Shown here: in pieces, positions 1 to 8,617 of the stretch | Position numbering within the stretch: position 1 is the first letter of the stretch | Layout of the letters: each line of letters starts with the position of its first letter | NCBI GenBank assembly: GCA_964610885.1 | Contig: CAZSWR010000017.1 | Coordinates: 1 to 44,390, forward strand | DNA length: 44,390 bases | Source: CAZSWR01 sp964610885 | GTDB lineage: Bacteria > Bacteroidota > Ignavibacteria > Kapaibacteriales > UBA2268 | Reading direction: 5' to 3' | Notes under the pieces: generated by a model | Told to the model about the DNA's origin: nothing | Database searches by the model: none | What the model saw: the letters and a program-made list of their open reading frames with translations, nothing else | Program-made: the position numbers and the translations under genes

Positions 1-30
1 CAAATCTTTTACTATTTCAAAGGTTCTTAA

Positions 31-58
31 CAAAAAGGCCGCCATTTGTGGGGCGGCC
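31..58 (-). terminator. Intrinsic terminator after serA
   Basis: A perfect 7-bp GC-only stem (37-43 with 52-58, GGCCGCC/GGCGGCC, 8-nt loop) is followed on the minus strand by TTTTTG. It lies 27 nt beyond the serA stop codon in the right orientation. Confidence 0.85.
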
Positions 59-84
59 CGGATAAGAATCAATTCGAAACGAAA

Positions 85-990
85 TTATTTCTTCAGCGTA
101 TCGATAACCTTCTGAGCGATTTCTGCGCCGACTCTTTCTTGGGCTTCGAGCGTTGAGGCGCCAATGTGGGGCGTTACGGATACTCTTGGATGGTTAACGA
201 GTGCTGTTTGGGCTTCGGTAACGGGTTCGTTCTCGAAAACGTCGATACCGGCATATTTCACTGTTCCGTCCTCGAGGGCTGCCAGAAGGGCTTTTTCGTC
301 CACGACGCCGCCGCGGGCGCAGTTGATAACGATAACGCCTTTTTTGCATTTTGCAAATTCAGGAGCGCCGAGAGCTGCGGGTTCGCCTTTAATCTTGGGC
401 ATGTGCAATGAAATGAAATCAGCTTGGGCAAGCAATTCGTCTTTCGAAACCAATTTGACGTCTATATCGATTTCTTTGATGAAGGGATCGAAAGCAACGA
501 CCGTCATACCAAGGCCTATTGCGCGTTTGGCTGTTTCGCGGCCGATATTGCCAAGCCCGAGCAAACCAAGCGTTTTGCCTGTGAGTTCGATACCTTTGGC
601 ATATTCTTTTTTCGGCCATTTGCCCTGGCGCATTTCCGTGTTCGACAGGTTCAGGAATCTGCTGACGGCGAACATGTGCGCGATTGCCAATTCGGCAACG
701 GAAATCGAGCTGGCGCCCGGCGTGTTCAGCACGGGGATACCTTTTTCTTTGGCATACGCCACGTCAATATTGTCCAATCCGACGCCGCCGCGTGCGATGG
801 CTTTCAGGTGCCCACGGTCGATTACTTCGCGGGTTACCTTCGTGGCCGAGCGAACAATGATGGCGTCGTAGTTTGCGATTTTATCAAGCAATTCCTCGGG
901 AGTGAGCTTAATGTCGTCCACCTCGAATCCTGCGTTTTTCAACATCACGAGTGCCGAAGCTTCAATTCCGTCCGATATTAATATCTTCAT
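85..990 (-). CDS. serA: D-3-phosphoglycerate dehydrogenase, short form without ACT domain
   Basis: This is a D-isomer-specific 2-hydroxyacid dehydrogenase, most likely oxidising 3-phosphoglycerate with NAD+ in the first step of serine synthesis in the cytoplasm. The 301-residue product has the Rossmann motif GLGNIG near residue 145 and the family catalytic residues Arg226 (CARGG), Glu255 (ENEP) and His275 (TPHIGAST). The start at 990 is chosen over a farther upstream ATG because TTTTGGAG lies just before it, and the extra 48 residues would be a hydrophobic, AT-rich stretch unlike the family. It stops after the catalytic core, so it lacks the C-terminal ACT or ASB domains through which longer SerA proteins sense serine. 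It is likely transcribed alone: a terminator of the upstream gene ends at 1213. Another 2-hydroxyacid dehydrogenase substrate cannot be excluded. Confidence 0.88.
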   Translation of the reverse strand: MKILISDGIEASALVMLKNAGFEVDDIKLTPEELLDKIANYDAIIVRSATKVTREVIDRGHLKAIARGGVGLDNIDVAYAKEKGIPVLNTPGASSISVAELAIAHMFAVSRFLNLSNTEMRQGKWPKKEYAKGIELTGKTLGLLGLGNIGRETAKRAIGLGMTVVAFDPFIKEIDIDVKLVSKDELLAQADFISLHMPKIKGEPAALGAPEFAKCKKGVIVINCARGGVVDEKALLAALEDGTVKYAGIDVFENEPVTEAQTALVNHPRVSVTPHIGASTLEAQERVGAEIAQKVIDTLKK

Positions 991-1212
991 AATAACTCCA
1001 AAATAAATACCAAATAATGAACTTAAACTGCCATACTTTGGCAAACTCAAAATTACGAAATAAAACGTGAGAAAAAAAAATTCAATTATTCTAATAATTA
1101 AGATTCTGCCATAAGCGCATACTATCAAATGCAATTGGAAGCGCGGGCTATTGCCCTTCTGTGGTCTGATTTTGTGTCAGTTTTCCAGCTGCTATCTCAA
1201 TTTTGCACGCAC

Positions 1213-1247
1213 AAAAAAACTCCTTGCTTCGCCGCGGAAACAAGGAG
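1213..1247 (-). terminator. Intrinsic terminator after the CBM9-like gene
   Basis: The 7-bp stem CTCCTTG/CAAGGAG (1220-1226 with 1241-1247) is followed on the minus strand by a run of seven T. It sits about 33 nt downstream of the stop of the gene at 1280-2608 and separates that gene from serA. Nothing else was recognised in the 289-nt gap 991-1279. Confidence 0.88.
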
Positions 1248-1279
1248 CCAAATCGATACGAAACAGCGCTCGGGGCTTG

Positions 1280-2608
1280 TCAGAAGCCGTTTTCGAGCAG
1301 GCATTTCGTGATGTCGTCTATGAACACATTATCGGCCGAACCGTACCATTGCTCCTTCGGTATAAGCACCAAAGTGCCGTAAGTGGTTGGCTTTTCGGGA
1401 TCGAACGATGAAGTCGCGATTTGCGATTCTTCTTCGGGCCGGTAAACGTTGTCCACGTCGTGCACCACGATGGTGGCAGAGAATTGCGTGAAGTTCTTCG
1501 AGTCCGAAGGTACCGATTCCCAACCGAAAATTGAAAATGGGATTTTGAATTTCATCTCGTAGCCGTTTTTCTTCAGCGATGATACTACCTTGATCGATTT
1601 GACCATTTCGGTTTGGAATGTATCGATATCGTCCGATGTCGCAAATTCCTTCACGTATGGTTTGATCTCGTAGAAATCGCCGGGCGAGAATTTGAAGTTA
1701 TAAATCCCTTGCGCGGCAGGCTCTTCGAATTTAATCCTTTTGCCCTTGCGAATCCAGCGGTTCTCTGGTTCTTCCGTCTGCCCGGCATCGATCCAAAGCT
1801 CGACGTAATCGCAAGCACAGGAGTCGCTCTGGCATGGGACGACTGCATCGTCCGTAACGGTAACGGTGAAATACAGGTTCTGCTCGTCATAGACGGAATT
1901 GACAACGAACGAACAGTCCTCCGGCCCCTTCCAATAGTATGCGCCCTTGTTGACGTATTCCACTCGGTTGCTCGCCGGATACGCATTGAATCCTTTGAAA
2001 ACCAAGCGGCCGCGTTCGTACGACGGGATGGTCAGGAAGTCCGAGGCGAACAGCTTTTTATCGTTATTCGTTTGCACGAATTTCTCGGTATTCTGCAAGG
2101 TTTGATAGTTCTTATATGTTTCGTGGGTCATGTCCTCGATGCGCTCCGTGGAGTACTCGTCGTTCAGGCAGAGCACGCCCGATTGGAAATTGTACGAGCT
2201 GATCAGCCAGTCGTAGAGTTTCCGTTTCTTTGTGATGTAGCAATTTCCGTCTTTGATAGCCACACCAATTTCGAGCGGCATTTCCACGTATTGGTAGGTG
2301 AAACTGCCCACCTTTTGGAGGTAGCCGTCCAGGTCCACAAACAAGAATATTAGCACGTTTTTCTCTCGATCCGATGAAAGCCTGATCGAAAGGGCAAAAT
2401 CAGTGATTCCATCGCCGGAATAGTCGCCGACGTCCCAACCCCAGATCGTGAAGTCTGTGCCTTGTGGCAACTGTTTTTTGACGTCCGAAATCAAATCATC
2501 AGCAAAATAAGGCTCCAATTTGCGTTCCAATTCGGAAAACTTCGCACCTTGGGAAAATGCGCTAATTGCCGTCAACAAAACTATCAATGCTGAAAAGTAA
2601 AATTTCAT
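1280..2608 (-). CDS. Secreted protein with FG-GAP-like segment and CBM9-like sugar-binding domain
   Basis: The function is not known. The 442-residue product begins with a clear signal peptide (FYFSALIVLLTAISAFSQ), so it is exported. Residues about 45-95 contain a DVGDYSGDGITDFAL stretch like the calcium-binding loops of FG-GAP/VCBS repeats. Residues about 200-415 resemble the beta-sandwich of carbohydrate-binding family 9/DOMON-like proteins: a 'NRVEYVNKGAYYWKGPEDCS' strand, then 'LYFTVTVTDD' and 'YVELWIDAG', the usual CBM9 order. A CDSCACDY cysteine cluster lies inside the domain. No lipobox, membrane anchor or T9SS C-terminal domain was seen. It starts 37 nt after the kinase gene at 2646-3626, so the two probably share a transcript. 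Family assignment is by eye from short motifs. Confidence 0.7.
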   Translation of the reverse strand: MKFYFSALIVLLTAISAFSQGAKFSELERKLEPYFADDLISDVKKQLPQGTDFTIWGWDVGDYSGDGITDFALSIRLSSDREKNVLIFLFVDLDGYLQKVGSFTYQYVEMPLEIGVAIKDGNCYITKKRKLYDWLISSYNFQSGVLCLNDEYSTERIEDMTHETYKNYQTLQNTEKFVQTNNDKKLFASDFLTIPSYERGRLVFKGFNAYPASNRVEYVNKGAYYWKGPEDCSFVVNSVYDEQNLYFTVTVTDDAVVPCQSDSCACDYVELWIDAGQTEEPENRWIRKGKRIKFEEPAAQGIYNFKFSPGDFYEIKPYVKEFATSDDIDTFQTEMVKSIKVVSSLKKNGYEMKFKIPFSIFGWESVPSDSKNFTQFSATIVVHDVDNVYRPEEESQIATSSFDPEKPTTYGTLVLIPKEQWYGSADNVFIDDITKCLLENGF

Positions 2609-2645
2609 TTTGTAACCATATCGAACAGGTTGACAAATATTTGTA

Positions 2646-3626
2646 TTATATCATTTTGATCAAGTCTGTATGGCTGTCGCGAAGCCTTGCTCCAACTTGC
2701 GATACAACTTTGGCCGACGCGAGCGATGCCAAACGGCCCGCCTTTTCGGCTCCCAAGCCATTCGTGATACCATAGAGGAATGCGCCTGCATACATATCGC
2801 CCGCGCCTGTGGTGTCCACCGGGGTGGCCTTGAAGGCGGGAATTTCATACGTTTGGCCATCGAAACGGACCAACGAGCCATTCGCGCCTTTCGTCATGCA
2901 AACGCTGGGAACGGTGGCGCAAAGAGCCTCGAATGCGGATTGCGAATCGGGCTTGCCGGTGTAGCAGACGGCTTCGTTTTCGTTGCAGAAGACGAGGTCG
3001 CACATCGGCACTGCTTTGTTGAACCCATCGCGGTGGTTTTCGATCATGAAGACGTCCGAGAAAGTGAGCGACACCTTGGCGCCGTGTTTGCGTGCTTCGT
3101 CAACGCCGAAGAAAAGGGCTTCGGTGCTGGCTTCCTCCACGAATTTGTAGCCCTCGAGGTAGATCCATTCCGATTGGGCAATCACTTCCGGGTAAACGTC
3201 ATTTTTGCCGAATTCGGCCGTTGCGGCCAGGCAAGTGTGCATCGAGCGCTCCGAATCGGGCGTTATCAACACGACGCAAGTGCCGGAGGCCCTGCCATCG
3301 AGGAATCGCGGATAGAGGTCGATGCCAATCTCTTTGAACTCTTTCGTATAGAAATGCCCGAATTCGTCGTTGCCCAGCACAGACGAATATGCAGAGCGTC
3401 CGCCAAATTTGGCAAATGCGATAATGGAATTGGCAGCCGAGCCGCCGCTGCAAATAGCGTGTTTTTTGCCGCGAAGCCGCGCGAGCATGTCCAATTGTTC
3501 CTGCTCGGTGCAGTGGCGCATCTCGCCAATTCTGATTGGCAATTCAGCCATTTCCTCGAAGCTGACCTCGAAAAGCAAATCGACAAGGGCATTCCCCAAA
3601 CCGCAGAGTTGTATGTTCTTTCCCAT
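2646..3626 (-). CDS. PfkB-family carbohydrate/nucleoside kinase (adenosine kinase-like)
   Basis: This is an ATP-dependent cytoplasmic kinase of the ribokinase/PfkB family. At 326 residues it has the usual length. The substrate-binding region GGSAANSIIAFAKFGG with VLGNDEFG matches family signature 1, and DTTGAGDMYAGAFLYGI at residues 271-287 matches signature 2, with Asp277 of GAGD as the predicted catalytic base. The overall pattern (NALVDLLFEV start, GGSAAN, SMHTCLAATAEF) is most like the adenosine kinase-like branch common in Bacteroidota and alphaproteobacteria, but the true substrate (adenosine, ribose, fructose or another sugar) cannot be read from the sequence. The start is a plain ATG without a strong ribosome-binding site. 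It lies 72 nt after the FmdB-like gene and 37 nt before the CBM9-like gene. Confidence 0.88.
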   Translation of the reverse strand: MGKNIQLCGLGNALVDLLFEVSFEEMAELPIRIGEMRHCTEQEQLDMLARLRGKKHAICSGGSAANSIIAFAKFGGRSAYSSVLGNDEFGHFYTKEFKEIGIDLYPRFLDGRASGTCVVLITPDSERSMHTCLAATAEFGKNDVYPEVIAQSEWIYLEGYKFVEEASTEALFFGVDEARKHGAKVSLTFSDVFMIENHRDGFNKAVPMCDLVFCNENEAVCYTGKPDSQSAFEALCATVPSVCMTKGANGSLVRFDGQTYEIPAFKATPVDTTGAGDMYAGAFLYGITNGLGAEKAGRLASLASAKVVSQVGARLRDSHTDLIKMI

Positions 3627-3698
3627 TTTGTAAACTCGTTAATGTTATTATTTCATTTATTTTATATCAAAATCTTCGTATCGAATAAATCCGCTTGG

Positions 3699-3926
3699 CT
3701 ACCCGGCAAAGGGGCATGACGCGCCGGAGCAACCGCCACCCGAAGCGCACGACGGCACGCTTTGCGATTGGCCCTGGCCCATGAGGAACGCACCGGCAGA
3801 AATCAATCGATTGGCCTTGGGCGAACCGCAGTCAGGGCATTTGATCTCTTCGGAGTCTTCTTTCACCTTGAAAAACAGTTCGTATTTCCTGCCGCATTCT
3901 TCGCATTTATAAGCATATATAGGCAT
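3699..3926 (-). CDS. FmdB-family zinc-ribbon protein
   Basis: A 75-residue small protein starting MPIYAYKCEECGRKYE, the hallmark of the FmdB/CxxC_CxxC_SSSS family. Two CxxC pairs (CEEC near residue 8 and CPDC near residue 35) should bind one zinc ion. The tail is rich in Ser, Gly and Cys (CASGGGCSGASCPFAG) and ends with two further cysteines, as in many family members. The family was named from a putative regulator of formamidase, but its general role is unknown. TTGGAATTATT precedes the ATG as a plausible ribosome-binding site. It precedes the PfkB kinase on the same strand and may be co-transcribed with it. Confidence 0.88.
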   Translation of the reverse strand: MPIYAYKCEECGRKYELFFKVKEDSEEIKCPDCGSPKANRLISAGAFLMGQGQSQSVPSCASGGGCSGASCPFAG

Positions 3927-4296
3927 AATAATTCCAATATATCCAAAAAAACAAAAATACGAATTTTCCCGAGAAATGGTTACGCATTTTTTCGCGCGAT
4001 AGATTGCAACTCCTTTGGAGGGCGCTCGCTGAAGGAAAACGCCAGCGGCATGGAGCGAAGGATATGCGTGAGTTAAACAAAGCTCTATGGCGTTTTGTTT
4101 GGGTAGATTCCAATACGCCTATAAACAGTCGCAGTTAAATCTGGATTTTTCATCTCGAGAATAGTTTTCAGACCACCCCAAAAACCCTTCGCTGCGCAAA
4201 GGTTTTCTTTCCCATCCTTGGTAAGGAGCGGACAAAAGGGGTGGTTTTTAATTCAAGTATCTTACCCACACAAAAATATATAGAACCCAAAAAAAA
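3927..4296. other. Gene-free gap with a long imperfect dyad
   Basis: No open frame here looks like a gene. The stretch holds the upstream region of the FmdB-like gene and an inverted repeat with outer arms ACCACCCC (4172-4179) and GGGGTGGT (4238-4245) and an inner AAAACCC/GGTTTT pairing. The right arm is followed on the plus strand by TTTTTA. No plus-strand gene needs a terminator here, so it may instead be a degenerate dispersed palindromic repeat. Confidence 0.5.
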
Positions 4297-4329
4297 CTGG
4301 TACCACCACTTCTCAAGCGATGGTACCAG
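4290..4329 (-). terminator. Intrinsic terminator after the outer-membrane protein gene
   Basis: A perfect 9-bp stem CTGGTACCA/TGGTACCAG (4297-4305 with 4321-4329, 15-nt loop) is followed on the minus strand by a run of eight T. It lies 60 nt downstream of the stop at 4389. Confidence 0.88.
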
Positions 4330-4388
4330 TATTAAATATTAAGAACAAACAAATCCCTCTCCCCTACTCTATTGGAGCAAAGAAAGGA

Positions 4389-5258
4389 TTATTTCATCTG
4401 CGAAAGCTGGACGAACAGTCCCATCTGAGCATTGAATCCATTGCCACGAACAGACGAGGGGACGCCCTTGAGCGTGGATGATGAATTCAGATTCCAATCG
4501 GAAGTCTCGAAATTCATGGCATAGCCGCCGCTGAGACGGATCATAATTCCTTGCTGAATCATCCATTCCACGTTCAGCGTGGGCTGCACGTGCAGGAAAG
4601 ATGCGTCGGCGCGGGCGAATTTGTTCAACGGGTCGTTTGCCAAGGTGAAGTCTTTCCAGTCGGCATCCGAATGCGATTGGTATTGCTCGACTGCCACCTT
4701 GCCCCAACCGAGGTTGACGCCAGGAAGCACCACGAAACGGGGGAACAAAATGAACCCATAGTCCACGTGCAACCCCGAAATGGCTATCGAGTAGTCCACT
4801 CCCTGCTTCACTGAGACAGTTTTCGTTTGGTCCGCCGGGTCCTGGACTGAGGCCGAGATTTCCACATTTTTCGCGCCAATCGAATTGAAATATCCAACTC
4901 TCCAGCCCGGTATCCACGGAATGCCCGTGAACACATTGAAGCCGTACATAAACGTAGGAGATTTAAATTCAGGGATTCCTGGGAAGGTCGTGGCCATCTG
5001 CTTGTTCAAATCATCGAAATTATTGAAAAGGAAACTGCCGGTGGCGCCCAAACCAATTGCAAAATAAGTCTCTTTTTGCTCTTCGAGGTTCGTTGTATAT
5101 AGATCCAAAGTGTCGATTCCTTCGTCCATTTGCTGGTCTGTGGGCGGCTGAGCCATTGCGATCATTTTCGCCATAGGCGGCACGTTTTGCGCCACCGAAG
5201 CGGAGGCTGCGAGCGCTAAAAGAAGGGCCACAATCGGTACAAATCTTACTATTCTCAT
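4389..5258 (-). CDS. Outer-membrane beta-barrel-like protein, hypothetical
   Basis: The function is not recognised. The 289-residue product starts with a signal peptide (MRIVRFVPIVALLLALAASASVAQ) and continues with a short linker and alternating aromatic/glycine strands such as YFAIGLGATGSFLFNN, LHVDYGFILFPRFVVLPGV and GFNAQMGLFVQLSQMK. These suggest a small eight-strand-type barrel in the outer membrane. An ATG four codons upstream (5270) is also open, but the sequence ATGAGGAGAAACATG shows that the upstream ATG overlaps an AGGAG that makes an ideal ribosome-binding site for the ATG at 5258; I therefore use 5258. It stands as a single transcription unit between terminators. It could be a porin-like or adhesive barrel. 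Confidence 0.72.
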   Translation of the reverse strand: MRIVRFVPIVALLLALAASASVAQNVPPMAKMIAMAQPPTDQQMDEGIDTLDLYTTNLEEQKETYFAIGLGATGSFLFNNFDDLNKQMATTFPGIPEFKSPTFMYGFNVFTGIPWIPGWRVGYFNSIGAKNVEISASVQDPADQTKTVSVKQGVDYSIAISGLHVDYGFILFPRFVVLPGVNLGWGKVAVEQYQSHSDADWKDFTLANDPLNKFARADASFLHVQPTLNVEWMIQQGIMIRLSGGYAMNFETSDWNLNSSSTLKGVPSSVRGNGFNAQMGLFVQLSQMK

Positions 5259-5448
5259 GTTTCTCCTCATTTTATATTCAAATAATTAAATTTTCGATTT
5301 TTTCGTCGATGCTAATATAACTTTTTTTAATGATTTCAAAAACAGTTTTGTTCAACAAAAATTATCGAACGAACATACACTGCATATTATATCGAATTAA
5401 ATCGGAAAAAGTTACGTTCGCCCGAAAGCGATCGAAGTATTTCAGAAA

Positions 5449-5489
5449 GGAAAACCCCACCGTTTTCGAAATGAAAGGATGGGGTTTCC
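5449..5489 (-). terminator. Probable terminator after the sensor kinase gene
   Basis: An inverted repeat GGAAAACCCCA (5449-5459) with TGGGGTTTCC (5480-5489), one bulged base and a 20-nt loop, lies about 70 nt beyond the stop at 5562. On the minus strand it is followed by a modest T-rich stretch (TTTCTG). The rest of the 303-nt gap 5259-5561 is AT-rich upstream sequence of the outer-membrane protein gene, with no gene seen. Confidence 0.5.
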
Positions 5490-5561
5490 AATTTTATCGT
5501 TTCCGAATCGAATAAATTTTGCTGATGCCCGCCGCGAAACGGCCGGCTTAAGAGCATCGAT

Positions 5562-7775
5562 TTACTCGCTTTGGACTTTGTTCAGCGGCAGAGTGATTTG
5601 GACAATGTTCCCTTCTTCGGCGCCGAATGTTTCGACGGTCATCGTCCCATTGAGCATACGGAAGCACGAGGCGGCCGTAGCGAAATGGAGCAAGACATCG
5701 TCCGAGTCCAGGCTGAGCGCATCCACCAAATTATTGGTATGCTTGCGGTAAACATCGATCAAATCGGTAACGGCCGGATTGGCATCTGTCAGGATTTGTA
5801 CTTCTGTTGCGCCTTCGTATGGATTCTCCGAGGCAGAGATTTGGATTTGGGTTTCGTCTTTGCAACCGGAGAGCGCTGCGAACACCTCGACGAGAGCAGT
5901 TTGGAGCAATCCGAAATCGGAAATCACCTTGGCCGACGTGCCTTCTTCCATCATCTGGATCTGCACCTTACGGTTGTCGTACGCTTTTTTCATATCGCCG
6001 GTGGCTGAGGCCAACACCTTCTCGAACGGAATCGTAGCCAATTCGCGTTTGCTTTCGTCGCTCGCGCCGGAGACGTCGTCGATGTCCGAAATGAAGGCAA
6101 AGAGTTCTTCGGAGCTTTCCTCGGCCATCGATACGTACGAATCGCGTTCTTCGTCGGTGTCATAGATTTGGTTCGAGAGCAATTGCAAGTAGCCGATGAT
6201 ACCGGTCAGCGAGTTGCGGAGTTGGTGGCTCAGTTTCGTCATAAAGAACGATTTGAATTCGCTGGCTTCGCGAGTAATCTGTTCGGCCAACTGAATTTGT
6301 TTCGAGCGGAGGCGTGCCTGCTCTTCGGCAAGTTTTTCGAGCGTTACGTCGCGGCCAATCGCATAGATGAGCGAATCGGTTTTCGAGACGGTAAAGCTCC
6401 AATTGATCCACTTGATTTCGCCGGTCGAAGTTTTCATGCGATAGTCCACTCGTATGGTTTCTTCGTCAGCGGCTTGGGCAGCCTTTTCGTTGTAGGCGGC
6501 CAGGTCGGATTCGTTCTCGAATAGTCCATTGATGCTTTGGCCGATCATTTCGGCTGCGTCGATCCCAAATATGCCGTAGCAGGCCGGGTTCATCGACTTC
6601 CAAGTGCCCGATGGATCCAAAACAGCAATGATATCTTTAGACGAATCGACGATGCGCCTTTGCGAACGTGTGATGCGTTCGGCGATATCGACTGCGCGGG
6701 CCTTGCTGGTGGTTACCGACAGGATGAATCCAAAGAATGCAAAGCTGAGCACGACCGAGATCCCAAGCGCCAGCAATGGAAGCATTCTCTGGAACGAAGT
6801 GGAGAAATCCGGTACCGAACGGAAACGAATCTCCATTGTCCTATCTGCCAGTTTGAAACTGAGAGGATATTGATGCTCGGGTTTGTAGTCGGCCTTGTAT
6901 TGGTCGGCATTTTTCGAGCGGAAAACGCAAGTCTCTTTGTTCGAAGCGTCTTTGTCGTATATCTCGAATACAATGCTCGAATCCGTTGGGCTGCCCCCAG
7001 CGATGGCTTCGGTGAAGAACATCTTGTGGTCGATTTCGAGCAAGACCATACCTTCGTAGTTTTTGCGTTTGTCTTCGAGTGTTTCGATGGGTTTGCCATG
7101 TTTGTACACCGGGCACATGTAATAGAAGCCGACCGTATCCGGGTCTCGCATCGTGAAAACCGGCGTCGTTACCATCATATTGTTATCGCGGGACTTGGCC
7201 ATGATTTCGCGCAGCATTGGATTGACAAGGAAGTCCTTTCCGAGCATGTGCTGGTGTTTGATTTGCGGCACGATGTACAGAATCGGGGCATATTCCTCGC
7301 GCTTGCCGGCGGGCTTAATTGCATAATCGTAGAAAACTGTCCTTTGGGCATAGTACAGGAAATCGTCCGTCAAGGGCATGGTTTCCGTAGGAGTCCTTTG
7401 CACGTAGATCATGCTGAGCAGCGATGGATAGGCCTTGGTGGGCACTTCGCCATAGAGCGTGAAATAGTCGCGGACGACCTGTTCCATACTGTTGAAAATA
7501 CCCTGCAAAGACCGCATGATTTCCGTATTGACCTCTTGCTTCTTGTCCAATCGGGCCATCACGGACGATGTTGCTTTGTCGAAAGTATTCTTTGAGTCCT
7601 GCGATACTTTATTATTGAAAAATTGATAAACCAAGAAACTGAGGGCGAGAAATATTGCTAAAAGAATATATGCGGGATATGTCTTCGAGAATTTGAAAAC
7701 AATCCCTTTCGAATCGCCCGCTTGCTTCAGAATCGCATCGTATGAATTGCCTTTCGGCATGGTATCATTTGCCAT
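5562..7775 (-). CDS. CHASE-PAS membrane sensor histidine kinase with degenerate ATP-binding domain
   Basis: A 737-residue inner-membrane sensor. Transmembrane segment 1 is at residues about 35-53 and segment 2 at about 328-351. The periplasmic part (about 95-275) looks like a CHASE domain: REEYAPILYIVPQ, a GKDF, then VTTPVF and FYYMCPVYKHG. A PAS domain follows (about 370-478), then a HisKA helix with KLSHQLRNSLTGIIGYLQLL, where His517 is the expected phosphoacceptor. The C-terminal HATPase region keeps the right length but I cannot find the N box (ALVEVFAAL stands where NLLxNA is usual), the DxGxG box (DANPA) or the GxGLGL box. ATP binding is therefore doubtful and it may be a pseudokinase or phosphatase-like partner. 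No clear ribosome-binding site is seen. The single-domain receiver gene lies 119 nt upstream and is its obvious partner. Confidence 0.85.
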   Translation of the reverse strand: MANDTMPKGNSYDAILKQAGDSKGIVFKFSKTYPAYILLAIFLALSFLVYQFFNNKVSQDSKNTFDKATSSVMARLDKKQEVNTEIMRSLQGIFNSMEQVVRDYFTLYGEVPTKAYPSLLSMIYVQRTPTETMPLTDDFLYYAQRTVFYDYAIKPAGKREEYAPILYIVPQIKHQHMLGKDFLVNPMLREIMAKSRDNNMMVTTPVFTMRDPDTVGFYYMCPVYKHGKPIETLEDKRKNYEGMVLLEIDHKMFFTEAIAGGSPTDSSIVFEIYDKDASNKETCVFRSKNADQYKADYKPEHQYPLSFKLADRTMEIRFRSVPDFSTSFQRMLPLLALGISVVLSFAFFGFILSVTTSKARAVDIAERITRSQRRIVDSSKDIIAVLDPSGTWKSMNPACYGIFGIDAAEMIGQSINGLFENESDLAAYNEKAAQAADEETIRVDYRMKTSTGEIKWINWSFTVSKTDSLIYAIGRDVTLEKLAEEQARLRSKQIQLAEQITREASEFKSFFMTKLSHQLRNSLTGIIGYLQLLSNQIYDTDEERDSYVSMAEESSEELFAFISDIDDVSGASDESKRELATIPFEKVLASATGDMKKAYDNRKVQIQMMEEGTSAKVISDFGLLQTALVEVFAALSGCKDETQIQISASENPYEGATEVQILTDANPAVTDLIDVYRKHTNNLVDALSLDSDDVLLHFATAASCFRMLNGTMTVETFGAEEGNIVQITLPLNKVQSE

Positions 7776-7894
7776 AATTTTCTGTTTTTAATTAGTATCA
7801 AAATTTCATGATTTTCTAAATAATTCTTGCTCAAGGGAATAAGAATTGGGTTCTATATTTCCTTATTTGAGTTGCCCAAAGGGCAGATGCCACA

Positions 7895-8281
7895 TTATGA
7901 CAGCTTTACGTCTATAATTTCAGTAACTTCCGAAACGAATGAAGATGTATTGATTGGTTTCGGGATATAAGAATCGAATCCCAAAGCGATAAATTTATCG
8001 CGGTCGTTTGCTTGGGCGAATCCTGTTACAGCTATGACTGGTATCTTGTCCCCTTCGTTCAGAGTGCGGATAAGGGCCAATACGTCGCTACCGTTGACGT
8101 CGGGCAGCAGGATATCTGTGATCACCGCAAGAGGGCGGTTGGCCTTGAGCCAATCCATGCCTGAAGTGCCATCGGGAAAATCAGCAACCTGGAATCCGGA
8201 TTTCTGCAAGAGCGTGCAAAACAACTTTCGAATTGGCTTGTTATCTTCAATAATACAAATTGGTAAATCTTTTGCGAACAT
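7895..8281 (-). CDS. Stand-alone response-regulator receiver protein
   Basis: A 128-residue CheY-like receiver domain with no output domain. The acidic pair Glu12-Asp13 (IIEDN), the phosphoacceptor Asp56 (ITDILLPDVNG), Thr86 (AVTG) and Lys108 (PKP) are all in place, so phosphorylation should be possible. AGGA lies about eight bases before the ATG. It probably carries a signal between proteins, as in a phosphorelay, or acts by binding another protein. It precedes the CHASE-PAS kinase by 119 nt on the same strand and likely shares its transcript. Because that kinase seems unable to bind ATP, phosphate may come from another kinase encoded elsewhere. Confidence 0.93.
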   Translation of the reverse strand: MFAKDLPICIIEDNKPIRKLFCTLLQKSGFQVADFPDGTSGMDWLKANRPLAVITDILLPDVNGSDVLALIRTLNEGDKIPVIAVTGFAQANDRDKFIALGFDSYIPKPINTSSFVSEVTEIIDVKLS

Positions 8282-8617
8282 GTTTATTCCTAATTTTTCA
8301 AAATATACATCAACTTAAGATAGAAAAATAAACCTTATTTAATAATAAAGCAAGGATTAATTTGAATTATTTCAAAATTGCGAATTATATGCCTGTACTT
8401 GCGGTACCGCTATTGCATTATTTGGTAGCTGTTGATAAAGAATTATCATCCTTGCTCACCTCGCATTGGCAAGGGGAGGGGCTATGGGTCAGGTGAGGCA
8501 GCAGAATACGTTATGCGTTATGAATCAAGTATTAACAGCATCTGGCTCTCTCCCTCGAAGCCCAATCGTACCCAGTTTTCAATCAATTCTCACTAAAGAA
8601 CCCTCCAGCCGCGAGGA
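8282..8617. other. Gene-free gap upstream of the receiver gene
   Basis: No gene is seen. The side next to the receiver gene is AT-rich and probably holds its promoter, although no confident match was found. An imperfect palindrome with arms CTCACCT (8455-8461) and AGGTGAG (8491-8497) encloses AAGGGGAGGGGC; it looks like a decayed dispersed palindromic repeat. The end next to the OmpA-type gene has only a weak CCTC/GAGG hairpin, so no convincing terminator for that gene is present. Confidence 0.45.

Noticed and set aside
2670..3719. Plus-strand frame of about 349 codons opposite the PfkB kinase
   Set aside because: The minus-strand kinase has both family signatures over the same bases; the antisense product is rich in Arg, His and Cys and matches nothing I recognise.
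6537..7595. Plus-strand frame of about 352 codons opposite the sensor kinase
   Set aside because: It is antisense to the well-supported CHASE and PAS regions and has no coding features.
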